From the NCBI RefSeq assembly GCF_003339525.1, contig NZ_CP031124.1:1674001-1738000 (forward strand): 64,000 nt of DNA. Reading direction: 5' to 3'. Below are positions 1-10,507 of the stretch, in pieces. The first letter of the stretch is position 1. Every line of letters starts with the position of its first letter. This DNA comes from Ephemeroptericola cinctiostellae (GTDB lineage Bacteria; Pseudomonadota; Gammaproteobacteria; Burkholderiales; Burkholderiaceae). A program made the position numbers and the translations under genes. The notes beneath the pieces are model-generated. The model was given only the letters and a program-made list of their open reading frames with translations, was not told where the DNA came from and ran no database searches.

Positions 1-110
1 TGGCGCTCGATATGGCTGTGCGCGATGGTCGAATTCAGAAAGGGCAAACCTTGCTTTTACAAGGTGTGGGCGGTGGCTTCTCATGGGGTGCCAGCCTGTT
101 GAAGTTTTAG
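1..110 (+). CDS. fabH: 3-oxoacyl-ACP synthase III (FabH), C-terminal fragment
   Basis: The window opens inside a plus-strand reading frame whose first full codon is at base 3. It gives 35 residues ending [18 protein letters not shown], the conserved C-terminus of FabH, including the glycine-rich GVGGGF(S/T)WGA segment. FabH condenses acetyl-CoA with malonyl-ACP to start type II fatty-acid synthesis. fabD and fabG follow on the same strand, as expected for a fab cluster. The gene is cut only by the window edge; there is no sign that it is broken. The 182 bases to fabD hold a small GC hairpin (260-275) just before the fabD ribosome site. Confidence 0.9.
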   Translation, partial: ALDMAVRDGRIQKGQTLLLQGVGGGFSWGASLLKF

Positions 111-292
111 GATCATGCAAATATGATGCCGTTGTTTTGATTAAATATTGCTTAAACGAATTGAGTTTTAACTGAAATACTGGTTTTTCGATAGGTTTAA
201 AAAGATGAGCAACATCAGAGCCACGAAAAATCAAAAAAACAAGTGTAAAAAACCATTGAAGCCCTTGAGAGGGCTCATTTATTGGAGATCCC

Positions 293-1228
293 ATGATTGC
301 ATTCGTATTCCCTGGCCAAGGCTCACAAAGCATTGGCATGTTGAACGACCTCGCTGACCTCAAAGTTGTGCAAGACACCCTTGCTGAAGCCTCTGATGCG
401 CTTGGCCTCGACTTGCTCAGCATGATGAAAAATGGCCCGATTGAAGACCTTAATTTAACCGTTAATACACAACCCGTCATGCTCACAGCCAGCGTTGCTT
501 TTTATCGCGCGTGGTTGGACGCAGGCGGTCAAGCGCCTGTGATGATGGCGGGGCACAGTTTGGGTGAGTACTCGGCTTTGACCGCAGCAGGCGTTTTGAC
601 TTTAACCGATGCAGTGAAACTTGTGCGCACACGCGCCGAAGCCATGCAAAGCGCTGTTCCTGTTGGTGTGGGTGGCATGGCTGCGATTTTAGGGATTGAT
701 GACGACACGGTGAAATTCGTGTGCGAAACTGCACAAGCCGAAGTTGCAGGTGAAGTGGTGCAAGCGGTGAATTTTAATTCACCGGGTCAAGTGGTCATTG
801 CGGGTCACAAAACCGCTGTTGAAAAAGCATGTGAGTTGGCCAAAGCCGCTGGCGCGAAACGCGCTTTGATTTTGCCTGTTTCTGCACCATTCCACTCAAG
901 TTTACTCAAACCAGCAGCAGACGTGCTACAAAATGCATTGAACAACGTCAGTTTAAATGCACCGAACATTCCAGTCATCAACAATGTCGATGTCATGATT
1001 GAGCATGACATTGCCCGCATCAAAGATGCGCTCGTGCGCCAAGCATGGCATCCCGTGCGCTGGGTTGAATGCGTCCAAGCCATGGCGGATAAAGGTGTGA
1101 CTGACATTGTTGAATGCGGTCCAGGTAAAGTTTTGGCGGGCTTGGCAAAGCGCATCGATGCACGAGTGACGGGGCATGCACTGGTTGATCAAGCCAGTTT
1201 AAAATCTATTTTAGAAGCTTTGAACTGA
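293..1228 (+). CDS. fabD: Malonyl-CoA:ACP transacylase (FabD)
   Basis: This 311-residue cytosolic enzyme moves malonyl groups from CoA to acyl carrier protein, supplying the extender unit for fatty-acid synthesis. The N-terminal GQGSQ motif (residues 8-12), the nucleophile elbow GHSLG with Ser89, and His201 in SAPFH are all present. The length is normal for the family. The ATG is preceded by GGAG at a good distance. It lies 182 bases after fabH and 115 bases before fabG on the same strand, consistent with one fab transcription unit, though the gaps leave room for internal promoters. Confidence 0.97.
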   Translation: MIAFVFPGQGSQSIGMLNDLADLKVVQDTLAEASDALGLDLLSMMKNGPIEDLNLTVNTQPVMLTASVAFYRAWLDAGGQAPVMMAGHSLGEYSALTAAGVLTLTDAVKLVRTRAEAMQSAVPVGVGGMAAILGIDDDTVKFVCETAQAEVAGEVVQAVNFNSPGQVVIAGHKTAVEKACELAKAAGAKRALILPVSAPFHSSLLKPAADVLQNALNNVSLNAPNIPVINNVDVMIEHDIARIKDALVRQAWHPVRWVECVQAMADKGVTDIVECGPGKVLAGLAKRIDARVTGHALVDQASLKSILEALN

Positions 1229-1343
1229 TTTTGAATAAACGCACTGTTCATAAAAGCAAACTATAAAACCATGAAAGAGGTGCTTTGATTGATTTAAATC
1301 ATCATACAAAAAGCACCCGTAACCACAGAAGGAGTAACACAAC

Positions 1344-2087
1344 ATGAATCAACTCGACAATCAAATTGCCCTTGTAACGGGTGCATCACGCGGCATTGGC
1401 CGTGCCATTGCCCGCACATTGGCAGAGCGTGGCGCAATCGTCGTTGGCACGGCGACCTCTGAAGCGGGGGCAGCGGACATTGCCAAGGACTTGCAGGCGA
1501 TCAATCCTAAAAACAGTGGCATGGTACTCAATGTCGCTGACACAGAGCAAACCGATGCCGTGCTGGCGCAGATTGAGAAAGAAGTGGGTGCAATTGCAAT
1601 TTTGGTCAATAACGCAGGGATTACCCGCGACGGTTTGACCATGCGCATGAAAGACGATGATTTTGATGCGGTCATCGCGACCAATTTGCGTGGTGTGTTT
1701 CGTTTGTCTCGCGGTGTCATGCGTGGCATGATGAAAGCACGGGCAGGGCGCATCATCAATGTGACCTCCGTGGTGGCGCAAATGGGTAATCCAGGTCAAG
1801 CCAACTATGCGGCGGCTAAAGCTGGCGTTGAGGGCATGGCACGGGCTTTGGCCAAAGAGCTTGGCTCGCGTAACATCACAGTCAATTGTGTTGCGCCCGG
1901 CTTCATCGAAACCGATATGACGGCCGCATTAGGAGCCGATGCCATCAATGCTTTGGCGGGTCAAATCCCTATGGCGCGCTTGGGTCAGGTGCAAGACATT
2001 GCAAATGCGGTGGCTTTCTTGGCTTCAACCGATGCCGCTTACATCACAGGGCAAGTGCTGGCAGTGAATGGCGGGATGTACATGTAA
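1344..2087 (+). CDS. fabG: 3-oxoacyl-ACP reductase (FabG)
   Basis: This 247-residue NADPH-dependent short-chain dehydrogenase reduces 3-oxoacyl-ACP in fatty-acid elongation. The nucleotide-binding TGASRGIG (12-19), NNAG (89-92), and the catalytic set Asn114, Ser142, Tyr155 and Lys159 (YAAAK) are all visible. A strong GAAGGAG ribosome site precedes the ATG. In most betaproteobacteria acpP and fabF come next. Here a SirB2-like membrane gene and a cardiolipin synthase follow, so the fab cluster ends at fabG. Confidence 0.96.
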   Translation: MNQLDNQIALVTGASRGIGRAIARTLAERGAIVVGTATSEAGAADIAKDLQAINPKNSGMVLNVADTEQTDAVLAQIEKEVGAIAILVNNAGITRDGLTMRMKDDDFDAVIATNLRGVFRLSRGVMRGMMKARAGRIINVTSVVAQMGNPGQANYAAAKAGVEGMARALAKELGSRNITVNCVAPGFIETDMTAALGADAINALAGQIPMARLGQVQDIANAVAFLASTDAAYITGQVLAVNGGMYM

Positions 2088-2221
2088 AAGGCCTAAGAAT
2101 CCAGGGCGGTTATTTCAAACGAATTCTTCTTTTATCTTCTTGTATTATCAAGTCATTATCATAAACAACGAACAGAGCAAACGATGAGCGGCATTGAGTT
2201 GAGCAATAAGCTTATGAATAT

Positions 2222-2599
2222 ATGAATAGTTACGAAGTGTTCAAACAGGCGCACAAGGGCATGGCTTATTTGAGCATCAGCCTATTTATTTTGCGTGGTG
2301 TGCTGATGAGCTTGGATTCTGAGCGTTTGCATCAACGTTACTGGAAAATATTGCCTCATGTGATTGATGCGCTGTTGCTTGCTTTTGCGCTAAGCATGTT
2401 GGTGTTGCTCTGGGGCAATCCTTTTCAATATGCATGGTTGAGTGTGAAAATCGTTGCTGTGTTGGTTTACATTGCGTTGGGGATGTTGGCTTTAAAGGGC
2501 AAAACACAACGTGTTCGGCGATTGGCTTTTTTAACTGCCTTACTGGTTGTCACTTATATTCTGATGGTGGCACAAACAAAACGGGTTTGGCCTTTTTGA
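2222..2599 (+). CDS. SirB2-family membrane protein
   Basis: This 125-residue protein is strongly hydrophobic, with about four transmembrane helices (roughly residues 13-30, 48-65, 72-90 and 100-118). The N-terminal pattern (YEVFKQAHKGMAYLSIS, then a conserved LRG) and the polar WKILPHVIDALLL segment match the SirB/SirB2 family, named after a Salmonella invasion regulator but widespread in proteobacteria and without a settled biochemical role. It ends 82 bases before the preferred cls start and may be co-transcribed with it. No convincing Shine-Dalgarno precedes the ATG. The family call is by pattern; the function is unknown. Confidence 0.7.
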   Translation: MNSYEVFKQAHKGMAYLSISLFILRGVLMSLDSERLHQRYWKILPHVIDALLLAFALSMLVLLWGNPFQYAWLSVKIVAVLVYIALGMLALKGKTQRVRRLAFLTALLVVTYILMVAQTKRVWPF

Positions 2600-2681
2600 A
2601 GAAACAATGCCGTACGGTGATTTCGGCTTTTTGATGGTGTTTTGGTTGAGCTTTAGGGATCACGATAAGGAGCATATCAAT

Positions 2682-4121
2682 ATGTCTTGGATGATTTTCG
2701 TCGTTATTGTCCATTATGTTGTTGTCATTTATATGGTCGGACGGGTGATGTTGCGTCCATATCGTGAGCCTGCATCACGTGTGGCTTGGATGCTGGTCAT
2801 CATTGGCTTACCCATTTTCGGTGTGCTCCTATATTTGATGCTTGGTGAAACCAATATTGGCATCAAGCGTGTAGAGCGCATGCGACTGATTCGAGAAGAT
2901 ACGCTTAAAACGATCAAGCAATACACCATTCCTGAAACACTTCGCATGGCTATCCCTGAGCAGTACCATCAAGTTTTTCGTATTGGGCATTCGATCAACG
3001 ACTTTATTCCCGTTGGCGGCAATCATGGTGTCGTCTTGGCGGACTCTGAAGCGGCCATTGATGCGCTGATCAAGGACATCGATGAAGCCAAAAAGCATGT
3101 GCACGTGTTGTTTTATATTTGGTTGACCGATGACAGTGGTTTAAAAGTGGCCGCTGCACTGATGCGAGCGGCTCAGCGCGGCGTGACATGCCGTGCTTTG
3201 GCCGATGCATTGGGTTCGCGCAGCTTGATTGGCTCAACACATTGGCAACAAATGAAGGGTGCTGGCGTTAAGTTGGCTTACGCCTTGCCGATTGGTAATC
3301 CTTTTTTTCGTACATTGGTGGGGCGCATTGATCTGCGCAATCATCGTAAGATTATGGTGATTGATAATCGCATCACTTACTGCGGCAGTCAAAATTGCGC
3401 CGATGCCGCTTTTGCACCCAAAGCGAAATATGCGCCGTGGGTGGATACGGTTGTGCGTTTCACTGGCGCGATTGCGATTCAAAATCAATGCCTGTTTGCC
3501 AGTGATTGGGAGGGCGCAACCCATGAAAATTTGGATGATATTTGGCAGGTTAAACCTGACTTGATCTCGCTTTCTTGCCCCGCACAGGTGATTGGCACAG
3601 GGCCGACCGAGCGTCATGCCGCGATGTCGGATGTATTTTTGACCATGATTGGAACCGCTCGGCGAGACCTGATGATCACGACACCTTATTTTGTGCCGAA
3701 TGAGCCGCTGGTCAGTGCTTTGTGTATTGCGGCTCGCAGTGGTGTCCATGTCACCATGACGCTGCCGCAGCGCAATGATTCATGGGTGGTCGGTGCAGCC
3801 AGCCGCAGTTATTATCACCCATTGCTTAAAGCGGGGGTTCATATTTACGAATACGTGGGTGGGCTTTTGCATGCCAAATTGATGACGGTTGATGGTGAGG
3901 CATCATTGATTGGCTCTGCCAATATGGATCGTCGCAGTTTTGACTTGAATTATGAAAATAACATCGTATTTTATGACCCTGAGTTAACGAAAGACATCAT
4001 TGCCCGTCAGCAAAAATACATTCATTCATCGGTGCCTGTGACGATTGAGGAGGTCAATGCTTGGAGCAAAGGTAAACAGCTGTGGCACAACGCCGTGGCC
4101 ACAATAGGACCCGTATTGTAA
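2682..4121 (+). CDS. cls: Cardiolipin synthase (phospholipase D superfamily)
   Basis: This inner-membrane enzyme (479 residues from the chosen start) joins two phosphatidylglycerols to give cardiolipin and glycerol. Two N-terminal transmembrane helices are followed by two PLD catalytic motifs of the HxKx4D type: HRKIMVID at residue 221 and HAKLMTVD at residue 397, each followed by the usual G-S/G-N context (GSQN, GSANMD). An upstream ATG at 2607 is in frame, but the ATG at 2682 has an AAGGAG ribosome site about 9 bases away and begins the typical hydrophobic N-terminus, so I prefer it. An intrinsic terminator lies 18 bases after the stop. Confidence 0.93.
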   Translation: MSWMIFVVIVHYVVVIYMVGRVMLRPYREPASRVAWMLVIIGLPIFGVLLYLMLGETNIGIKRVERMRLIREDTLKTIKQYTIPETLRMAIPEQYHQVFRIGHSINDFIPVGGNHGVVLADSEAAIDALIKDIDEAKKHVHVLFYIWLTDDSGLKVAAALMRAAQRGVTCRALADALGSRSLIGSTHWQQMKGAGVKLAYALPIGNPFFRTLVGRIDLRNHRKIMVIDNRITYCGSQNCADAAFAPKAKYAPWVDTVVRFTGAIAIQNQCLFASDWEGATHENLDDIWQVKPDLISLSCPAQVIGTGPTERHAAMSDVFLTMIGTARRDLMITTPYFVPNEPLVSALCIAARSGVHVTMTLPQRNDSWVVGAASRSYYHPLLKAGVHIYEYVGGLLHAKLMTVDGEASLIGSANMDRRSFDLNYENNIVFYDPELTKDIIARQQKYIHSSVPVTIEEVNAWSKGKQLWHNAVATIGPVL

Positions 4122-4139
4122 ATGCCTCTGCCTCATTCA

Positions 4140-4170
4140 GCACCATGAGAGCCTCATGGTGCTTTTTTAT
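4140..4170 (+). terminator. Intrinsic terminator after cls
   Basis: A perfect 10-bp stem (4140-4149 with 4153-4162, GCACCATGAG) with a 3-base loop is followed by a run of six T. It lies 18 bases past the cls stop and would end the sirB2-like/cls transcript. Confidence 0.85.
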
Positions 4171-4347
4171 TTTTTGCCAGCTCGTGATTGGTTTGTGAGC
4201 AGTTGTGGGATAATTCAAAGCATTGGGTTTGATGATAAACGTTTATTGCCAATTACCAATTGATGATGTGAATCTGATGGTTTGAGTCCTATGATGTGAA
4301 TTCGTTCCCGCGCACCGCGTGGAAACACTTATTTTAATTGAGCAAGC

Positions 4348-5664
4348 ATGGGTGATTTGTTTGGAAACGATGGTCAGCAAGGAGGGGGAAATGTGCCACT
4401 CCCTGAACGTTTGCGCCCGCACACCCTTGGTGATGTGGTGGGGCAGTCGCATTTGCTGGCAGCGGGCATGCCTTTACAGGTCGCTTTTTCTCAACAGCGT
4501 TTGCATTCAATGATTTTTTGGGGGCCGCCTGGCGTGGGCAAAACCACGTTGGCGCGGCTGGTGGCGCATTCATTCGATGCTTATTTTGTGGCCTTGTCTG
4601 CCGTGCTTTCTGGCGTGAAAGAGATTCGAGAAGTGGTTGAGCAGGCGCATATTTACCGCGCCCAAGGTCGGCAAACGATTTTATTTGTCGATGAAGTACA
4701 CCGCTTCAATAAATCGCAGCAGGATGCTTTTTTACCGCATGTTGAATCAGGCTTGCTGACGTTTATTGGGGCAACAACTGAAAACCCATCGTTTGAAGTG
4801 AACAATGCCTTGCTGTCACGGGCCGCTGTTTATGTGCTTGAGTCGCTCAACGACGATGAGTTGAATGTGCTCATTACCCGTGCGTGCGTGCAAGTGTTGA
4901 AGGTCGAAATTGATGACGCTGCGCGTGCACGACTTATCAATGCTGCCGATGGTGATGCACGGCGATTGCTTAATCAACTTGAACAAGTGGCACAAGTGGT
5001 GAGCAGTGAAAATGGCAGCACCATCACGGAAGCGCATGTCAAATCATCACTTGGTTCGACTTTGCGCCGATTTGATGCGGGCGGTGATGATTTCTATGAT
5101 CAAATTTCGGCTTTACATAAATCCGTGCGTGGCAGCAATCCCGATGCAGCATTGTACTGGTTTACACGCATGCTGGATGGTGGGGCAGACCCACGTTACC
5201 TTGCGCGGCGCATTGTGCGCATGGCGTGGGAGGACATTGGGCTGGCAGACCCACGCGCGATGCAAATGTGCAATGATGCGGCGCAAACCTACGAACGACT
5301 CGGCTCGCCTGAAGGAGAATTGGCGTTGGCGCAGGCGGTGCTGTATTTGGCGGTGGCGGCCAAGTCCAATGCGGGCTATAAAGCGTTTAATCAAATGCGC
5401 GCATTTGTGGCGAGTGAGCCGTCACGCCTTGTGCCGCTGCATTTGCGCAACGCGCCGACCAAGCTGATGAAATCGCTTGATTATGGTAAAGGTTATCGCT
5501 ATGCACATGATGAAGCCGACGGTTATGCGGCTGGCGAAAATTATTTTCCTGATAATATGCCGCCTGCACCGAGTTATCAGCCCACAAGTCGCGGCTTAGA
5601 AGGTAAAATAGCGGAGAAATTAAATCAACTGCGTGCCTTGGATGAGGCGGCGCGTAAAAAGTAA
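4348..5664 (+). CDS. rarA: Replication-associated recombination protein A (RarA/MgsA), AAA+ ATPase
   Basis: This 438-residue protein is related to clamp loaders and RuvB and acts at stalled forks and single-strand/double-strand junctions. Visible features are the Walker [10 protein letters not shown] (59-67), the Walker B region FVDEVHRF near residue 113, sensor 1 GATTENPSF, and the C-terminal tetramerisation region with the family signature [13 protein letters not shown]. The length is normal. It stands alone between the cls terminator and serS, both on the same strand, 172 bases before serS. In many proteobacteria rarA lies between lolA and serS, so its place next to serS is conserved while lolA is not here. 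Confidence 0.95.
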   Translation: MGDLFGNDGQQGGGNVPLPERLRPHTLGDVVGQSHLLAAGMPLQVAFSQQRLHSMIFWGPPGVGKTTLARLVAHSFDAYFVALSAVLSGVKEIREVVEQAHIYRAQGRQTILFVDEVHRFNKSQQDAFLPHVESGLLTFIGATTENPSFEVNNALLSRAAVYVLESLNDDELNVLITRACVQVLKVEIDDAARARLINAADGDARRLLNQLEQVAQVVSSENGSTITEAHVKSSLGSTLRRFDAGGDDFYDQISALHKSVRGSNPDAALYWFTRMLDGGADPRYLARRIVRMAWEDIGLADPRAMQMCNDAAQTYERLGSPEGELALAQAVLYLAVAAKSNAGYKAFNQMRAFVASEPSRLVPLHLRNAPTKLMKSLDYGKGYRYAHDEADGYAAGENYFPDNMPPAPSYQPTSRGLEGKIAEKLNQLRALDEAARKK

Positions 5665-5824
5665 ACTCCGCATTTGCCATTCCCGTTCCCTTTTTTTCGA
5701 AGACAGGCTACGGTGGGAATCCAATCAAGCGTGCAGCATTTTTTACCCATGATAACCATAGGTTTAAGGTGCGTGATGCGCTCGACTGAATTTGCAATCG
5801 TGCGGAAATGACAGATGCAAATGA

Positions 5825-7126
<1,302 letters not shown>

Positions 7127-7247
7127 AAAATAAAATAAAATCAATTGGTTGTGAGGAAAAGATTTTTTGCTTTTTCTGTATTCAATTGATTTGTTTTAAA
7201 AAATGAACTTATTCTGCAATTTCTTGTTGGATTTTTTTTAAAAACTC

Positions 7248-7276
7248 TTGCGCAAAGCGCGGAAATGCGGCATAAT
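7248..7276 (+). promoter_or_regulatory. Sigma-70 promoter of the tRNA operon
   Basis: TTGCGC at 7248-7253 and CATAAT at 7271-7276 are separated by exactly 17 bases. Initiation would fall near 7283, about 11 bases before tRNA-Ala. The bases just after the -10 are TCTCG rather than the full GC-rich discriminator seen at strongly stringent promoters. Confidence 0.75.
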
Positions 7277-7293
7277 CTCGTTTCTTCGCACAT

Positions 7294-7369
<76 letters not shown>

Positions 7370-7394
7370 ATTATTGTGTCGAAAAAAGTTCTAA

Positions 7395-7470
7395 GCACCC
7401 ATCGTCTAGAGGCCTAGGACACCACCCTTTCACGGTGGTTACAGGGGTTCGAATCCCCTTGGGTGTGCCA
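7395..7470 (+). tRNA. tRNA-Glu (anticodon TTC), copy 1
   Basis: This is a 76-base tRNA with encoded CCA. The anticodon stem CCACC/GGTGG encloses CTTTCAC, giving anticodon TTC, which reads both Glu codons. The acceptor GCACCCA pairs with TGGGTGT (G-U at 1-72), and the discriminator base is G. It is closely similar to E. coli tRNA-Glu. It lies 25 bases after tRNA-Ala. Confidence 0.97.
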
Positions 7471-7518
7471 AGTTTTAAACAAAAAAGTCAGCCACTTTTT
7501 TGCAAAGTTAAGTTCTAA

Positions 7519-7594
7519 GCACCCATCGTCTAGAGGCCTAGGACACCACCCTTTCACGGTGGTTACAGGGGTTCGAATCCCCTTGGGTGTGCCA
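7519..7594 (+). tRNA. tRNA-Glu (anticodon TTC), copy 2
   Basis: The 76-base sequence is identical to the first tRNA-Glu copy. It is preceded by the same short leader AGTTCTAA and followed by AGTTTTAAAC, as is copy 1, pointing to tandem duplication of a unit larger than the gene itself. Confidence 0.97.
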
Positions 7595-7638
7595 AGTTTT
7601 AAACGAAAATATTTTTTCGAGCAGTAAAAAAGTTCTAA

Positions 7639-7714
7639 GCACCCATCGTCTAGAGGCCTAGGACACCACCCTTTCACGGTGGTTACAGGGGTTCGAATCC
7701 CCTTGGGTGTGCCA
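7639..7714 (+). tRNA. tRNA-Glu (anticodon TTC), copy 3
   Basis: This is a third identical 76-base tRNA-Glu. It keeps the upstream AGTTCTAA of the other copies, but its 3' flank differs and runs straight into the operon terminator, so it probably represents the original downstream end of the array. Confidence 0.97.
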
Positions 7715-7720
7715 ATATTA

Positions 7721-7749
7721 AAACCACATCGCATGATGTGGTTTTTTTA
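7721..7749 (+). terminator. Intrinsic terminator of the tRNA operon
   Basis: A perfect 10-bp stem (AAACCACATC at 7721-7730 with GATGTGGTTT at 7735-7744), loop GCAT, is followed by further T. It begins 7 bases after the last tRNA. Confidence 0.85.
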
Positions 7750-7849
7750 TTGATGGGTCGTTTTTATCAGAATGATTTTGACTGTCACCACAGGCATGTG
7801 GATTCTTTTTTTATTTCATTATAATACGACTTTCTCATAAAGGAACGTC

Positions 7850-8629
7850 ATGTTCATTGATTCTCACTGTCACATTGACTTTCCAGAGCTCATGCCACAA
7901 ATGGCTGCGGTTTTGGATGAAATGAAGGCGAAACAAGTCACTCACGCATTGGCTGTGAGTGTGGATGTGTCGGATTGGACGCGCATCAAAACGCTGATTG
8001 AAACTTACTCAAACATATACGGCTCTGTTGGCACGCACCCTGATTATCCTGATGTTCACGAACCAACGGTAGATGAGTTGGTTGAAATGGCGATGCATCC
8101 AAAAGTCATTGCGGTGGGTGAGACCGGTTTGGATTACTTCCGACTTGAAGGTGATCTGGAGTGGCAGCGCGAACGTTTTCGCACCCACATCCGAGCCGCA
8201 AACATCAGCAAAAAGCCGCTCATCATCCACACTCGCAATGCGCAAGATGACACCATTCGTTTGATGCGGGAAGAGAATGCTCACGAGATTGGCGGCGTGA
8301 TGCATTGCTTTACTGAGGCGAAAGAAGTTGCGAAACAAGCATTGGATTTGAATTTTTACATCTCTTTTTCAGGGATTGTCAGTTTTAAAAATGCCAAAAT
8401 CGTGCATGAATGTGCGCAGTACGTGCCACTTGACCGCATTTTAATTGAAACCGATTCGCCGTATCTCGCACCTGTGCCACATCGAGGCAAAAGCAATCAA
8501 CCTGCATGGGTTGCCCATGTGGCTGAACGCATTGCAGAGTTGAAAGGTGTGAGTGTGGAAGAGGTGGGTCGTGCCACCACGGAGAATTTTAAAAACTGTT
8601 TTAGATTGACTGAGTTAATCAAGATGTAA
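7850..8629 (+). CDS. TatD-family metal-dependent hydrolase (YcfH-like DNase)
   Basis: This 259-residue TIM-barrel protein of the amidohydrolase superfamily is probably a 3'-5' exonuclease/DNase acting on DNA or RNA ends. The N-terminal HxH metal site (SHCHID, residues 5-10), the metal-bridging Glu in VGETGLDYF, the HTRNA and HCF segments, and the terminal ETDSPYLAPVPHRGK are all family hallmarks. AAGGAACGTC precedes the ATG. In many bacteria this paralogue sits near holB/tmk; here it is alone after the tRNA operon, so the symbol is left blank. Confidence 0.9.
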   Translation: MFIDSHCHIDFPELMPQMAAVLDEMKAKQVTHALAVSVDVSDWTRIKTLIETYSNIYGSVGTHPDYPDVHEPTVDELVEMAMHPKVIAVGETGLDYFRLEGDLEWQRERFRTHIRAANISKKPLIIHTRNAQDDTIRLMREENAHEIGGVMHCFTEAKEVAKQALDLNFYISFSGIVSFKNAKIVHECAQYVPLDRILIETDSPYLAPVPHRGKSNQPAWVAHVAERIAELKGVSVEEVGRATTENFKNCFRLTELIKM

Positions 8630-8999
8630 ATAAAGTGAAATACAGATAAGGTGTTTTATTTCAATGGTTACGCCAAAATCAAAAGAACCTCATAGGGATG
8701 CGCATTGGAATGTGTTTGTATATGTCTGTTAGCGACTGAAATGGCATTAAGCCAGTGAATTATGCTGCATGTTGATCACAGTCAAGCTATGCCAAGCCAA
8801 TACACGAGTACAGTGATGTGCTGAGTACCAAAATGCATTTAATGCACCAATCACGCCCATTGTGCCAAAGTGATCCTCATTGGAATAATCGCACACCTTT
8901 TTCCGATTTTTTACCGATCCCTTATATAATATCAAACTGTTCTTAAAGCCTTGAACGGCTTTTCGTCCCCAGTTATAACCCTGCTCCGACGAGAAAACA
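8630..8999. other. 370-base intergenic region, possible promoter only
   Basis: I see no gene or RNA here. A TATAAT at 8925-8930 with a poor -35 (TTCCGA at 8901-8906, 18-base spacing) is a possible miaB promoter and would start transcription about 60 bases upstream of the miaB ATG. The rest is unstructured by eye. Confidence 0.4.
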
Positions 9000-10418
9000 A
9001 TGAAAAAAGTATTCATCAAAACGTTTGGCTGTCAAATGAACGAATATGACACCGACAAAATGCATGATGTCCTGCGTGACAAAAATGGCTACGTCAAAAC
9101 CGACGACATCAACGAAGCGGACGTTGTCCTGCTCAACACCTGCTCCATTCGCGAAAAAGCACAAGAAAAAGTATTTTCAGATTTAGGGCGCATTCGTAAA
9201 CTCAAAGCAAAAAATCCAGATTTAATCATCGGTGTGGGCGGCTGTGTTGCCAGTCAAGAGGGTAAAAACATCGTCGCACGTGCACCGTATGTGGACCTTG
9301 TGTTCGGCCCACAGACCTTGCACCGCTTGCCAACCTTACTTGCCAAACGCGCCAGCACGGGTAAATCCCAAGTGGACATTGAATTTGTTGAAATTGAAAA
9401 ATTTGACCACTTGCCACCACCACGCGTTGAAAAAGCCACGGCATATGTTTCAATCATGGAAGGGTGTTCAAAATATTGCAGTTTTTGCATTGTGCCGTAC
9501 ACGCGTGGTGAAGAAGTCTCGCGCCCGTTTGACGATGTATTGACTGAAATTGCCGATTTGGCCGATCAAGGTGTCAAAGAAGTCAACCTGTTGGGGCAAA
9601 ACGTCAATGGTTACATGGGCGCGATGGGCGGTACATCAGAAATTGCTGATTTTGCCACCTTGTTGGAAACCATCGCACACATTCCAGGCATCGAGCGCAT
9701 TCGCTATACCACCAGCCACCCGAATGATTTCAGTGATCGCCTCATTGCGGCGTATGAGAAAGTACCGCAATTGGTCAATCACCTGCATTTACCTGTACAA
9801 GCAGGTTCTGATCGCATCCTCACCGCGATGAAGCGCAATTACACCGCCGCCAAATACCTCGACATCATCCAGCGTGTCCGCGCCATTCGCCCAAACCTCG
9901 CCATGTCATCTGATTTCATCATCGGTTTTCCAGGTGAAACTGAAGCCGAGTTTGAAGACACCATGCGCTTGATCGACCAAGTCAAATTTGACATGAGTTT
10001 CTCATTCATCTACAGCGCACGCCCAGGCACGCCCGCTGCCGATCTGGTTGATGACACGCCGTATGACGTCAAACATGCTCGCTTACAGCGTTTACAGTCT
10101 GTCATCAACGATCACGCCAAACACATCAGCCACAGCATGGTGGGCGCCACTGAGAAGGTTTTGGTTGAAGGTTTATCCACACGAGACCCATCGGAGCTGT
10201 TTGGCCGAGTCGAAAACAACCGCATCGTCAACTTCAAAGCACCAACAGGCACTCGTTCACGTTTAATCGGGCAAATGATTGATGTGAACATCACCGAAGT
10301 GATGGGCATCACCTTGCGCGGTGACGTGGCCATGAGCGATGCTGACATTGCAGCGCTGAAGCCGATGCTTTATAGCGGGTTTGTGACGATTCCGATTAAA
10401 ATGTCTGGAGTAAATTAG
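9000..10418 (+). CDS. miaB: tRNA-2-methylthio-N6-dimethylallyladenosine synthase (MiaB)
   Basis: This 472-residue radical-SAM methylthiotransferase adds the 2-methylthio group to i6A37 of tRNAs reading UNN codons. The N-terminal UPF0004 domain holds the auxiliary Fe-S cysteines Cys11, Cys48 and Cys82. The radical-SAM motif CSKYCSFC gives Cys156, Cys160 and Cys163. The C-terminal TRAM domain (about 375-440) binds tRNA. It is followed 89 bases later by phoH and ybeY, the conserved miaB-phoH-ybeY order of proteobacteria. Confidence 0.97.
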   Translation: MKKVFIKTFGCQMNEYDTDKMHDVLRDKNGYVKTDDINEADVVLLNTCSIREKAQEKVFSDLGRIRKLKAKNPDLIIGVGGCVASQEGKNIVARAPYVDLVFGPQTLHRLPTLLAKRASTGKSQVDIEFVEIEKFDHLPPPRVEKATAYVSIMEGCSKYCSFCIVPYTRGEEVSRPFDDVLTEIADLADQGVKEVNLLGQNVNGYMGAMGGTSEIADFATLLETIAHIPGIERIRYTTSHPNDFSDRLIAAYEKVPQLVNHLHLPVQAGSDRILTAMKRNYTAAKYLDIIQRVRAIRPNLAMSSDFIIGFPGETEAEFEDTMRLIDQVKFDMSFSFIYSARPGTPAADLVDDTPYDVKHARLQRLQSVINDHAKHISHSMVGATEKVLVEGLSTRDPSELFGRVENNRIVNFKAPTGTRSRLIGQMIDVNITEVMGITLRGDVAMSDADIAALKPMLYSGFVTIPIKMSGVN

Positions 10419-10507
10419 CTTGAGAAGTAGGGGAGTTCAATCGTTGTTTGAACAATTGTTGTTTGTAAGTAAAAAACGTACAAATGGAATTAAACTTTTA
10501 AAATCAT

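Larger units (their letters stand above)
7386..7714 (+). repeat. Tandem triplication of a tRNA-Glu unit
   Basis: Three direct copies start at 7386, 7510 and 7630 (periods 124 and 120 bases). Each has the leader AAGTTCTAA plus the 76-base tRNA. Copies 1 and 2 also share the trailer AGTTTTAAAC(A/G)AAAA. The rest of each spacer has diverged. Confidence 0.9.

Noticed and set aside
7386..7714. Regularly spaced identical repeats resembling a short CRISPR array
   Set aside because: The 76-base repeated unit folds as a full tRNA-Glu with CCA; spacers are unequal and AT-rich, and no cas gene is present.
7414..7734. Minus-strand reading frame with repeated GIRTPVTTVKGW peptides
   Set aside because: It is the antisense of the tRNA-Glu copies, a common false protein in annotations.
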